This document shows positions 1-6,196 of a stretch of 9,643 bases of DNA, piece by piece; position 1 is the stretch's first letter; each line of letters starts with the position of its first letter. Origin of the DNA: JAUWQU01 sp964605095 (GTDB lineage Bacteria > Planctomycetota > Phycisphaerae > SM23-33); assembly GCA_964605095.1 (NCBI GenBank), contig CAZSBS010000185.1:1-9643 (forward strand). The letters are read 5' to 3'. Below the pieces are notes generated by a model, which ran no database searches, was not told the DNA's origin, and saw nothing but the letters and a program-made list of their open reading frames with translations. Both the position numbers and the translations under genes were made by a program.

Positions 1-615
1 AGCAGTGGCGGCGCAGGCGTCGCGGGCAGCGGGAAAGAGGAAGAGATCGAGTCGACCTACATGGTCAGCAGGACCACGGAGGAAAAGACGGACCTGCCGG
101 GCGACATCAAGTCGATCTCTGTGGCGGCGTTCGTGGACCTCTCGGCCCCTGCCAAGCAAGGGGCAGCCGGAGCGGCCCCGACGCAGCTCTCCGTCAAGGA
201 CATCGAAGACATGATCCGCAGCGCCGTCGGCCTGCGGCAGCAGGACACGATCAAGGTGGTCAACGTGCCGTTCCAGGCCGCGGCCATAGCACCTGCCGAG
301 GCCGCCGAGCCGGAAGGCTTCTTGAACAAGGACTTCCTGCTCGAGGTGGCCAAGCGGGCATCGCTGGGCATCCTGGTAATAGGCGTGCTGCTGCTGCTTC
401 GGATATTCTCCCGCCCGCGCGTCAAGGCTGACGCGGCGCAAGCCGCTCTTGCCGGCGCCGGCGGGGCGGGCAACCTGCTTCCGGGCGGCGGCACCGGTGG
501 CGAGGTGGACCCCGACCGCCTGCGGGCGCACATAACGCGGGCTCTGCGGGAGAACCCTGACGAGGTCAAGAGGCTCTTCCTTGCCTGGGTTGACAGCGAG
601 AAGGAGAGGACCTGA
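1..615 (+). CDS. fliF: Flagellar MS-ring protein FliF, C-terminal part (5' truncated by window edge)
   Basis: The reading frame is open from base 1, so the gene begins before the window and only about 204 residues are seen. FliF forms the MS ring in the inner membrane, and its cytoplasmic tail binds FliG. Visible parts, in order, are the end of the periplasmic region with a family-like stretch (YMVSRTTEEKTDLPGDIKSI, encoded from base 58), a short linker, one hydrophobic membrane segment at about bases 358-411 (ILVIGVLLLLRIF), a Gly/Ala-rich linker, and a terminal helix ending RENPDEVKRLFLAWVDSEK. That helix resembles the FliG-binding tail, whose family pattern ends in a Trp-containing helix. 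The ATG at 61 is internal, not the start, because homology-like sequence continues upstream in frame. The stop TGA (613-615) overlaps the fliG ATG by one base. Confidence 0.93.
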   Translation, partial: SSGGAGVAGSGKEEEIESTYMVSRTTEEKTDLPGDIKSISVAAFVDLSAPAKQGAAGAAPTQLSVKDIEDMIRSAVGLRQQDTIKVVNVPFQAAAIAPAEAAEPEGFLNKDFLLEVAKRASLGILVIGVLLLLRIFSRPRVKADAAQAALAGAGGAGNLLPGGGTGGEVDPDRLRAHITRALRENPDEVKRLFLAWVDSEKERT

Positions 616-1616
616 TGGTTGCCGGCGGAGCTAAAAAAGCGGCGCTTCTCCTGATGAGCCTGGATGCTGCCAGCGCGGCTGAACTGCTGCGCAACGCCCC
701 CAAGGCCGTCGTCACTGACATCGCCGTGGAGATGGCGTACATCGAGGCGGCTGGACAGGGCGCCAAGGCTGTGAGCGTCGAGCCGGCCAAGGAGTTCTTC
801 ACGCTGCTTCGCGGGCGAAAGGCCGGCGCGTTGGGTTTGGCGCAGCTTCCGGCTTTGCTTGAAAAGGCCGTTGGGCGAGACCAGGCCGGGGAGATTCTGA
901 GGCTGGCTCAGGCGGCTGTGCAGGAGAGGGATCCGTTCCTGCCCATAAGGTCCGCCGCCCTGAGCGACCTGGCCCGGATACTCCAGGGCGAGTCCGGACA
1001 GGTTGCCGCGATGGTCCTGGGCGAGCTGACGTCGGCCAAGGCAAGCAAGCTGCTGGGGATGCTCGACGAGCGTGTTCGTTCCGAGGCCGTCCGAGGAATG
1101 ACCAGCGGCGACGGCGCGTCGCCGGTCGTGAGGGCGCGTGTGGCGTCCCGGCTGGCCCAACGCCTTAACGTCGGCCTGGCTGTTGCCGGCGGCGGCGGCG
1201 CCGAGCAGACCCAGAAGCTGCGGAAGGTGGCGATGCTGCTTCGCGGCCTGGACGCCCCCACGCGCGACACGCTGCTCAAGGCGATAGACTCCAACGACGC
1301 CGACGCCGGGCGAGCTGTCCGCGATCTGATGGTTATCTGGACCGACGTCGCCTCGGTGGCGGACAGGTCGCTCCAGAACATCCTGCGGCTGGTGGACGCT
1401 CGCAACCTGGCCCTGGCGATGCACGAGGTCGAGCCGGCAATCGCGGCCAAGATCAACTCCAACATCTCCGAGCGAGCCAGGGCCATGGTGGACGAGGAGA
1501 CCTCGCTCATGTCCAGCCCGAAGCAGGAAGACGTGGAAAAGGCCCGCCAGGAGGTGCTCAAGGCGATGCGTGAACTCAACGCCACCGGGCAACTGGAATT
1601 CGAGGAGCAGGCGTAG
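615..1616 (+). CDS. fliG: Flagellar motor switch protein FliG
   Basis: This 333-residue protein is of normal FliG length. FliG joins the MS ring (through FliF) to FliM in the C ring and contacts MotA to produce torque. The N-terminal domain starts with the typical KKAALLLMSLD. The middle domain carries ILQGESGQVAAMVL at the place of the family EHPQ motif, so the FliM-binding motif reads ESGQ (residues 126-129). A glycine hinge (GGGG, 192-195) precedes the C-terminal domain. By remembered alignment to E. coli FliG, the torque charges map to H270 (K264), R287 (R281), E294/E295 (D288/D289) and K303 (R297), so charge is mostly kept. AAGGAG at 601-606 lies 8 bases before the ATG. The start overlaps the fliF stop by one base, which suggests coupled translation. 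Confidence 0.95.
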   Translation: MVAGGAKKAALLLMSLDAASAAELLRNAPKAVVTDIAVEMAYIEAAGQGAKAVSVEPAKEFFTLLRGRKAGALGLAQLPALLEKAVGRDQAGEILRLAQAAVQERDPFLPIRSAALSDLARILQGESGQVAAMVLGELTSAKASKLLGMLDERVRSEAVRGMTSGDGASPVVRARVASRLAQRLNVGLAVAGGGGAEQTQKLRKVAMLLRGLDAPTRDTLLKAIDSNDADAGRAVRDLMVIWTDVASVADRSLQNILRLVDARNLALAMHEVEPAIAAKINSNISERARAMVDEETSLMSSPKQEDVEKARQEVLKAMRELNATGQLEFEEQA

Positions 1617-1617
1617 G

Positions 1618-2178
1618 ATGATCGACGCGACGGTCCAACTCGGCCTGCCGATTGCCTCCGTGAGGTTCGTCGAGCCCGCACGCGGGTCAACTGCCTGGCA
1701 GGCCCCAGACGCCGCCGCCGCGATCGACCAGGCCGGCGAGGCACTCCAGGCCCAGCATGCCGAACTGGCCAGCGCACAAGCGGCCCTGGTCAGCGGACTC
1801 AAACAGCTCGCCGAGCTGCGCGACTCGATGATAAAGGCGGCCGAGCAGCAGATCGTCCAGCTAGCCATCGACGTCGCACGCAAGGTGATGATGCAGGAAA
1901 TACAGGCCGGGCGGTACGAGATCGATCCGATCGTCCAGGCGGCACTGGCGCAGGTGACGAACTGGCAGGAAGTGGTGGTACACCTGAACCCCGAAGACTT
2001 CGCCCGATGCCTGCAGGCGCAGGAAAACTCGCGGGACGATTCGTCCGGCGTCCGCTTCGTAGCCGACCCGGCCGTGAGACGCTCGGAGTGCGTGCTGGAG
2101 ACCCCCCAGGGCTTTGTGCGATCTGCCACTGAAGAGCACCTGCACGAGATCACCTCCGCCATGCGGGAGCCTGAGTAA
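1618..2178 (+). CDS. fliH: Flagellar export ATPase regulator FliH
   Basis: This 186-residue FliH/YscL-type protein is the peripheral stator of the export ATPase: it binds FliI and links it to the C ring. An Ala/Gln-rich helical region (about residues 35-80, with QAQHAELASAQAAL) looks like the family coiled coil. The C-terminal domain follows, with AEQQIVQLAIDVARKVM, then VRFVADPAVRRSECVLETP and GFVRSATEEHL (about 145-175), matching the family pattern of aDp..... c.vET..G.v.as...hL. GAGGAG at 1602-1607 lies 10 bases before this ATG. An in-frame ATG at 1570 is inside fliG and has no such site, so 1618 is preferred. The gene is one base from fliG. Its TAA stop (2176-2178) falls within the first units of a heptamer repeat that fills the gap to fliI. 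Confidence 0.9.
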   Translation: MIDATVQLGLPIASVRFVEPARGSTAWQAPDAAAAIDQAGEALQAQHAELASAQAALVSGLKQLAELRDSMIKAAEQQIVQLAIDVARKVMMQEIQAGRYEIDPIVQAALAQVTNWQEVVVHLNPEDFARCLQAQENSRDDSSGVRFVADPAVRRSECVLETPQGFVRSATEEHLHEITSAMREPE

Positions 2179-2263
2179 GAGAAAGAAGTAAGAAGTAGGT
2201 AGGGAGTAGGAAGCAAGAAGTGGAAAACAGACCCTGAAGCCCAGGGATAGCAATCCCTGGGAC
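2173..2263 (+). repeat. Intergenic repeat element, copy 1 (heptamer array plus hairpin block)
   Basis: An imperfect array of seven-base units of the form GAAGTAA / GAAGTAG / GAAGCAA / GAAGTGG runs from about 2173 to 2223. After a short A-rich spacer comes a 31-base block (2233-2263) identical to bases 8527-8557, which contains a 9-bp hairpin. The array includes the fliH stop codon (TAA at 2176-2178). It fills most of the 99-base gap before fliI. The copy after fliM has the same order of parts, so this is a dispersed compound element rather than chance. Its function is unknown. Such arrays resemble low-complexity intergenic repeats seen in some environmental bacterial genomes (recollection, not a search). 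Confidence 0.85.
2240..2261 (+). other. Perfect 9-bp hairpin in repeat element copy 1
   Basis: CCCAGGGAT (2240-2248) pairs perfectly with ATCCCTGGG (2253-2261) around a 4-base loop, AGCA. No T tract follows on the + strand, so a standard intrinsic terminator is unlikely, and the downstream genes belong to the same operon. It could act in mRNA stability or processing, but that is inference. The stem is near-symmetric and would also form on the other strand. Confidence 0.8.
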
Positions 2264-2277
2264 TTGAAACAATGTGA

Positions 2278-3648
2278 ATGCGAATGACCTTGGACCTTGA
2301 AAAATATCGAGCCCGGCTTGACCGGATGAATCTGCTAGGCTACCACGGATCGGTGGTGAAGGTGGCGGGGATTGCGGTCGAGTCCAAGGGTCCACCGGTG
2401 GGGATCGGGCAGTTGTGCGAGATCCGCCTGGCCGATGGGCGGCGTGTGCCGGCCGAGGTCGTCGCGTTTAACGGCGAGAACCGCATCCTGCTTCCGCTTG
2501 AGGGCATCGACGGGATAGCCCCGGGCGATTCCGTGACTCGGCACCCCTCGCCGGACCACATGATGCTCGGCCCGGGTATCCTTGGGCGGGTGATCGACGG
2601 GATGGGCAGGCCGATTGACGGTCGCGGCCCGATCGTCGGCCTGGACCGCCGGCTGCTGAGCAACCCGTCCCCGCCGCCGCTGAGCAGGCCCCGTATCACC
2701 GAGCCGCTGGCGTTCGGCATTCGCGCGTTCGACGGGCTGCTCACCTGCGGGCGTGGCCAGAGGCTGGGCATCTTCGCCGGCAGCGGCGTCGGCAAGAGCA
2801 TGCTGCTGGGCGAGATCGCCCGCTCCAGCGACGCCGACGTGAACGTGCTGGCGCTGGTCGGCGAGCGAGGGCGCGAGGTCAGGACCTTCCTGGATGAATC
2901 CCTCGGGCCAAAGGGCCTGGCCCGCAGCGTAGTCGCCGTCGCCACCTCCGACGCCTCGGCCATTCAGCGAGTCCGAGTGGCGTTCACCGCAACTACCGTC
3001 GCGGAGTACTTCCGCGACCAGGGCAAGGATGTGCTGTTCATGATGGACTCGCTGACGCGGTTCGCGCAGGCCCAGCGTGAGATCGGCCTGGCCGCGGGCG
3101 AGCCGCCCGCGTCCAAGGGCTACTGTCCGAGCGTCTTCACGCTGCTGCCCAAGCTCACCGAACGCCTCGGCTGTAGCGAGCGGGGCAGCATCACGGGCAT
3201 CTACACGATACTCGTCGAGGGCGACGACATGTCCGACCCCGTCGCCGACAGCGTGCGCAGCCTGCTGGACGGGCACGTCGTGCTCTCACGCAAGCTGGCG
3301 GAGATGGGGCATTACCCGGCCGTGGATATTCTCCAGAGCGTCAGCAGGCTCATGGACTCCATCGTCGGCCCGGAACACAAACTGGCGGCCAGGCGGATGC
3401 GGGCCGCGTATTCCACGCACCGCTTGGCCGAGGACCTGATCAACATCGGCGCGTACGCCGCGGGCAGCAACCCGAAGATCGACAAGGCCATCGCGATGAT
3501 CGACAAGATCAACGCCTTCCTGATCCAGTCGACCGGCAGCAGGTCGAGCTTCGAGCAGACCTGCAAACAACTCATCGAGATAGCCAAGCCGTGGGACTTC
3601 CTTGGCGAAAACCCCTCGCGGCGCGAGTCTGACGAGGTGGCTGTATGA
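2278..3648 (+). CDS. fliI: Flagellum-specific export ATPase FliI
   Basis: This 456-residue F1-beta-like ATPase energises flagellar type III export at the inner-membrane export gate, as a ring with FliJ in its centre and FliH outside. The N-terminal beta-barrel region (about 22-90) is followed by the ATPase core: Walker A GSGVGKS (168-174), GERGREV (195-201), Walker B LFMMDS (253-258), then SLTRFAQAQREIGLAAGEPP, a FliI/type III ATPase hallmark. The motif that usually reads GYPPS is GYCPS here. The C-terminal helical domain is complete. Start choice is uncertain: ATG at 2278 and ATG at 2284 are both in frame, and neither has a clear Shine-Dalgarno site; the upstream sequence is the tail of the repeat element. 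The stop overlaps the fliJ start by four bases (ATGA). Confidence 0.96.
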   Translation: MRMTLDLEKYRARLDRMNLLGYHGSVVKVAGIAVESKGPPVGIGQLCEIRLADGRRVPAEVVAFNGENRILLPLEGIDGIAPGDSVTRHPSPDHMMLGPGILGRVIDGMGRPIDGRGPIVGLDRRLLSNPSPPPLSRPRITEPLAFGIRAFDGLLTCGRGQRLGIFAGSGVGKSMLLGEIARSSDADVNVLALVGERGREVRTFLDESLGPKGLARSVVAVATSDASAIQRVRVAFTATTVAEYFRDQGKDVLFMMDSLTRFAQAQREIGLAAGEPPASKGYCPSVFTLLPKLTERLGCSERGSITGIYTILVEGDDMSDPVADSVRSLLDGHVVLSRKLAEMGHYPAVDILQSVSRLMDSIVGPEHKLAARRMRAAYSTHRLAEDLINIGAYAAGSNPKIDKAIAMIDKINAFLIQSTGSRSSFEQTCKQLIEIAKPWDFLGENPSRRESDEVAV

Positions 3649-4121
3649 AGCGGTTCGCATGGTCATTGCAGCGGTATCTGGACGTCATCCGCCAGCGCGA
3701 GGGCGTGCTTCGCGGGGAAGTGCTCGCCGCGGCCAGGCAGGTCGCCTCGCAGCGCCGCGCGATCCTCCGGCGGCGAGATGCCCTGGCCGCGATGCTCAGC
3801 GGGATCTCGGCCAAGCCGGCTGAGGTTCGCCTGCCGGACCAGCAGCTCGTGATGGGCTGCTCCGCCGTCGAGCGCCGCGCCATGGAGGCGATGGAGGCGG
3901 AGCTTTCCCGACTGGAGGCCCGGCGGCAGGAACTCTTAGGCAGGCTCAGGGACATCCGTGCCCGGCGCAAGACGCTGGAGAAGCTTTGCCAGGAGGCGCT
4001 GGCCCAATATCTTCGCCGGGCGGCCGCGGCCGAGCAGAAACAACATGACGAGACATCGCGGATAGCCTTCGTTCGCAACGCCGCCCGCGAGCGGGCGGAT
4101 TGCAGGAGCATAACGGCATGA
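3645..4121 (+). CDS. fliJ: Flagellar export chaperone/stalk protein FliJ
   Basis: This 158-residue, highly charged and almost wholly helical protein has the composition of a long antiparallel coiled coil, typical of FliJ. FliJ sits in the pore of the FliI ring, like the gamma stalk of F1, and helps couple export to the gate protein FlhA. Family-like features are the start KRFAWSLQRYLDVIRQREG and, near the C-terminus, RRKTLEKLCQEALAQYLRRA followed by HDETSRIAFVRNAA. Sequence identity in this family is low, so the call rests on length, helical pattern and position directly after fliI. GAGGTGG at 3634-3640 serves the ATG at 3645, which overlaps the fliI stop (ATGA). The stop overlaps the next start in the same way. 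Confidence 0.87.
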   Translation: MKRFAWSLQRYLDVIRQREGVLRGEVLAAARQVASQRRAILRRRDALAAMLSGISAKPAEVRLPDQQLVMGCSAVERRAMEAMEAELSRLEARRQELLGRLRDIRARRKTLEKLCQEALAQYLRRAAAAEQKQHDETSRIAFVRNAARERADCRSITA

Positions 4122-4744
4122 GCAAGAAGAAGATCATCATCGTAGCGGCCTTGGCGGTCGTGAGTTTCGCCATTGCCATGGGCTCGTCGTATCTGCTTTC
4201 GCCAGGCCCCCAGAAGAAGGCGACGGCCCAGCAGGCGGCCGCGGACGCCAACGAAGCCCCGCCGGTCAAGCTGAGCCTCCAGGAGCGGGACCTCGACGAG
4301 CTGGTCCGAAACCTTCGCCAGCGCATAGCCGACTGCCGGGCCCAGACCCAGCAGCTCAACGAGCGGGAAAAGCAGACCCGCATCGTGCAGGACCAGCTCG
4401 CCAGCCAGGCCCAGGAGTTGGAGGACCTGCGGGTAAAGGCGGCGACGGCCCTTGCGGCGCTTCGGCAGGAAAAGGCCACCATGGAGGCCGAAAGGGTGAA
4501 GATCGAGGCGGAGGATCGTACGAACCTCAAGAAGACAGCCGCCATCTACGAGAAGATGGACGCCGCCGCCGGCGGGAAGATCCTCACCGACATGTGCAGC
4601 CAGAACAACGAGGACGCCGTGGTGCGGATCCTTTACTACATGTCCGAGCGCAGCGCAGCCAAGACGATCGAGTCGTTCGAGGACAGGAAGCTGGCGGCCC
4701 GGTTGTGCGACAAGATCAAGCGCGTGCGCGAAATGGTGCAGTAG
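4118..4744 (+). CDS. MotE-like membrane-anchored coiled-coil protein (flagellar, stator-associated)
   Basis: The 208-residue product has a short basic N-terminus, one membrane segment (about 6-27, IIIVAALAVVSFAIAMGSSYLL) and a long charged coiled coil (about 55-138). A compact helical C-terminal domain follows (about 140-208: IYEKMDAAAGGKILTDM, then AVRILYYMSERSAAKTIESF written here with one V of the VV pair omitted, then LAARLCDKIKR). This layout and the phrase types match the MotE/FlbB-like proteins that resemble the N-terminal domain of MgtE. The bulk should lie outside the inner membrane, in the periplasm. AGGAG at 4104-4108 and the ATGA overlap with fliJ favour ATG 4118 over an upstream in-frame TTG at 4100. 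Position before motA suggests a role in stator assembly or anchoring. In spirochaetes, FlbB is a periplasmic collar protein that supports stators; transfer of that role here is inference. Confidence 0.75.
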   Translation: MSKKKIIIVAALAVVSFAIAMGSSYLLSPGPQKKATAQQAAADANEAPPVKLSLQERDLDELVRNLRQRIADCRAQTQQLNEREKQTRIVQDQLASQAQELEDLRVKAATALAALRQEKATMEAERVKIEAEDRTNLKKTAAIYEKMDAAAGGKILTDMCSQNNEDAVVRILYYMSERSAAKTIESFEDRKLAARLCDKIKRVREMVQ

Positions 4745-4756
4745 AAAGGGTAAGCC

Positions 4757-5527
4757 ATGGACGTGGCAACTGCATTTGGGCTGCTGTTCGGTCTGACCTG
4801 CGTGGTCTGGTCGATCAGCTCCTCGCCGGGCGGGCTGGTGTTCATCAACGTTCCAGCCATGGCCATCACCGTCGGCGGGATGACCGCGGCCATGTTCATT
4901 CACTTCCCGTTCAAGCAGGTTAGCCCCATCTTTTCGGTGATGAAGAAGACGCTGTTCTATAGCCTGCCGGGCGAGCAGGACCTGATCCAGAAGATGGTCA
5001 ACTTCAGCGCCGTCTGTCGGCGCGACGGGGCGCTGTCGCTGGAAAAGCACTTGGCGGACGCGGGCGACTCGTTCCTGGTGAAGGCGATGCGCCTGGTGAT
5101 CGACGGGCAGACCCCCGAGGTCATCGAGGACCAGTTGGGGATCGAGATACAGTACCTCCAGGAACGCCACTCTGACGGCAAGAAGCTGCTCGAGTTCATG
5201 GGCGCCTCGGCTCCGGCCTGGGGAATGATCGGCACGCTCATCGGCCTGGTCCAGATGCTCGGGGCGCTGGAGGATCCCAGCAAGATCGGCGCCGGCATGG
5301 CCACCGCCCTTATCACAACGTTCTACGGCGCGTTCCTGGCCAACCTGGTCTTCCTGCCGCTTGCCGGCAAGCTGGGAATCCGCTCGAAGAAGGAGGCGAC
5401 CCTGCGGCAGATGATGGTCGAGGGCGCGATGGGCATATCACGGGGCGAGAGTCCCACGGCCGTCCGCGAGAGGCTCCAGTCGTTCATCTCGGTCAAGCAC
5501 CGCGAGGAAGTCCGCCCGAACGTGTAG
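4757..5527 (+). CDS. motA: Flagellar motor stator protein MotA
   Basis: This 256-residue protein has four hydrophobic segments, as in MotA. MotA surrounds the MotB dimer, forms the ion path, and contacts FliG through its cytoplasmic loop. The loop contains CRRDGALSLEKHLADAGDSF (87-106) with R89 and E96 near the positions of the charged residues known to interact with FliG. The conserved channel prolines are present: SAPAWGMIGTLIGLV (P153) and FLPLAGKL (P201). Segments three and four are at about 150-170 and 180-202. A purine-rich site (GAAAGGG, 4744-4750) lies 6 bases before the ATG. The gene is 12 bases after the MotE-like gene and 3 bases before the first motB. Confidence 0.94.
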   Translation: MDVATAFGLLFGLTCVVWSISSSPGGLVFINVPAMAITVGGMTAAMFIHFPFKQVSPIFSVMKKTLFYSLPGEQDLIQKMVNFSAVCRRDGALSLEKHLADAGDSFLVKAMRLVIDGQTPEVIEDQLGIEIQYLQERHSDGKKLLEFMGASAPAWGMIGTLIGLVQMLGALEDPSKIGAGMATALITTFYGAFLANLVFLPLAGKLGIRSKKEATLRQMMVEGAMGISRGESPTAVRERLQSFISVKHREEVRPNV

Positions 5528-5530
5528 ATT

Positions 5531-6196
5531 ATGGCAAAGAAAGACACCAGCCCGCCGCCTGAAGAAGGCCCGCCCATCGACGGGTGGATACTGAGCTTCT
5601 CTGACTGCATGACGAACCTGCTGTGCTTCTTCGTGCTGCTGGTGAGCTTCTCGTCTTTTGACGTCAGCGCCCAGGGCCGGATCGGGGGGGCGTTCACCGC
5701 GATGACGAACCCGGCATTATCGGATCGCAAGACCGAGCCGACCGACGCCATCGTCCCGCCGCCGCAGCCCCCGTTCGACTCGACTTCCGAGGGTGCCGAA
5801 AAGCCCACCGACCAGCCCCCCGAGCCGGTTCGCAAGACTCATTCGGACGTGGTCCCGGACATCAAGGCTTTCCACGACCAGGTGACCATTCGCGTCCAGG
5901 CCGGCAAGCTCTTCTGGGCCTCCGGCGACCTGCTCACCCCGGCGGGGCGGTCCAGCCTCAAGTTGATCGGCTCGTACATGCGGCTGCTGCCGGTCCGTGC
6001 TGTAGTGTGGTCCCGGGGCCAGGCCGGTGGCCCGGGGACTGAATCGGACATGCGACGCGCCTGGTCGGTCGTCTCGTGCATCAGCGAGGAAGCCCAGATC
6101 TCCCGAGACCGTTTCTGCATTGCCGGCAATGCCGGCGATTCCACCGGCGAGCCGGTTGTGGAGATTCTCCTGATTCGCAAGGAGGTGATACGATGA
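5531..6196 (+). CDS. motB: MotB-type stator subunit, copy 1 (divergent OmpA-like domain)
   Basis: The 221-residue product has one N-terminal membrane helix with the ion-binding aspartate, SFSDCMTNLLCFFVLLVSF (D25). It matches the MotB pattern in which Asp is followed by M/T/N residues and FF. A Pro/Glu-rich linker follows (about 66-104). The C-terminal OmpA-like peptidoglycan-binding domain (about 115-217) starts with LFWASGDLLTPAGRSSLKLI, and RRAWSVV keeps the Arg-Ala of the binding motif. The usual GHTD is replaced by a stretch reading SRGQAGG, so the acidic residue is missing. The gene starts 3 bases after motA. The closest Shine-Dalgarno-like site, GAGGAAG (5504-5510), is 20 bases away, so translation may depend on motA. 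Its end overlaps the second motB by four bases. Confidence 0.87.
   Translation: MAKKDTSPPPEEGPPIDGWILSFSDCMTNLLCFFVLLVSFSSFDVSAQGRIGGAFTAMTNPALSDRKTEPTDAIVPPPQPPFDSTSEGAEKPTDQPPEPVRKTHSDVVPDIKAFHDQVTIRVQAGKLFWASGDLLTPAGRSSLKLIGSYMRLLPVRAVVWSRGQAGGPGTESDMRRAWSVVSCISEEAQISRDRFCIAGNAGDSTGEPVVEILLIRKEVIR
6179..6189 (+). promoter_or_regulatory. Perfect Shine-Dalgarno site of the second motB
   Basis: AAGGAGGTGAT is a full 11-base complement to the standard 16S rRNA 3' end. It lies inside the end of the first motB, and GGAGG is 7 bases before ATG 6193. It supports that start over in-frame ATG 6076 inside the upstream gene. Neighbouring genes have weaker sites. Confidence 0.85.

Noticed and set aside
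57..2216. 719-codon open frame on the minus strand opposite fliF-fliG-fliH
   Set aside because: It lies opposite three well-recognised genes in GC-rich DNA. Its translation shows no domain, and its start runs through the repeat element with low-complexity sequence.
2240..2261. Intrinsic terminator between fliH and fliI
   Set aside because: The stem is perfect but no T tract follows, and the same hairpin recurs in front of fliN inside the operon.
3572..5170. 532-codon minus-strand open frame opposite fliJ, the MotE-like gene and motA
   Set aside because: The opposite strand holds clear flagellar genes; the long antisense frame follows from GC-rich codon use.
6076..6192. Upstream in-frame extension of the second motB from ATG 6076
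   Set aside because: The extension lies inside the first motB in another frame, has a Cys/Arg-rich non-family sequence, and the perfect ribosome site precedes ATG 6193.
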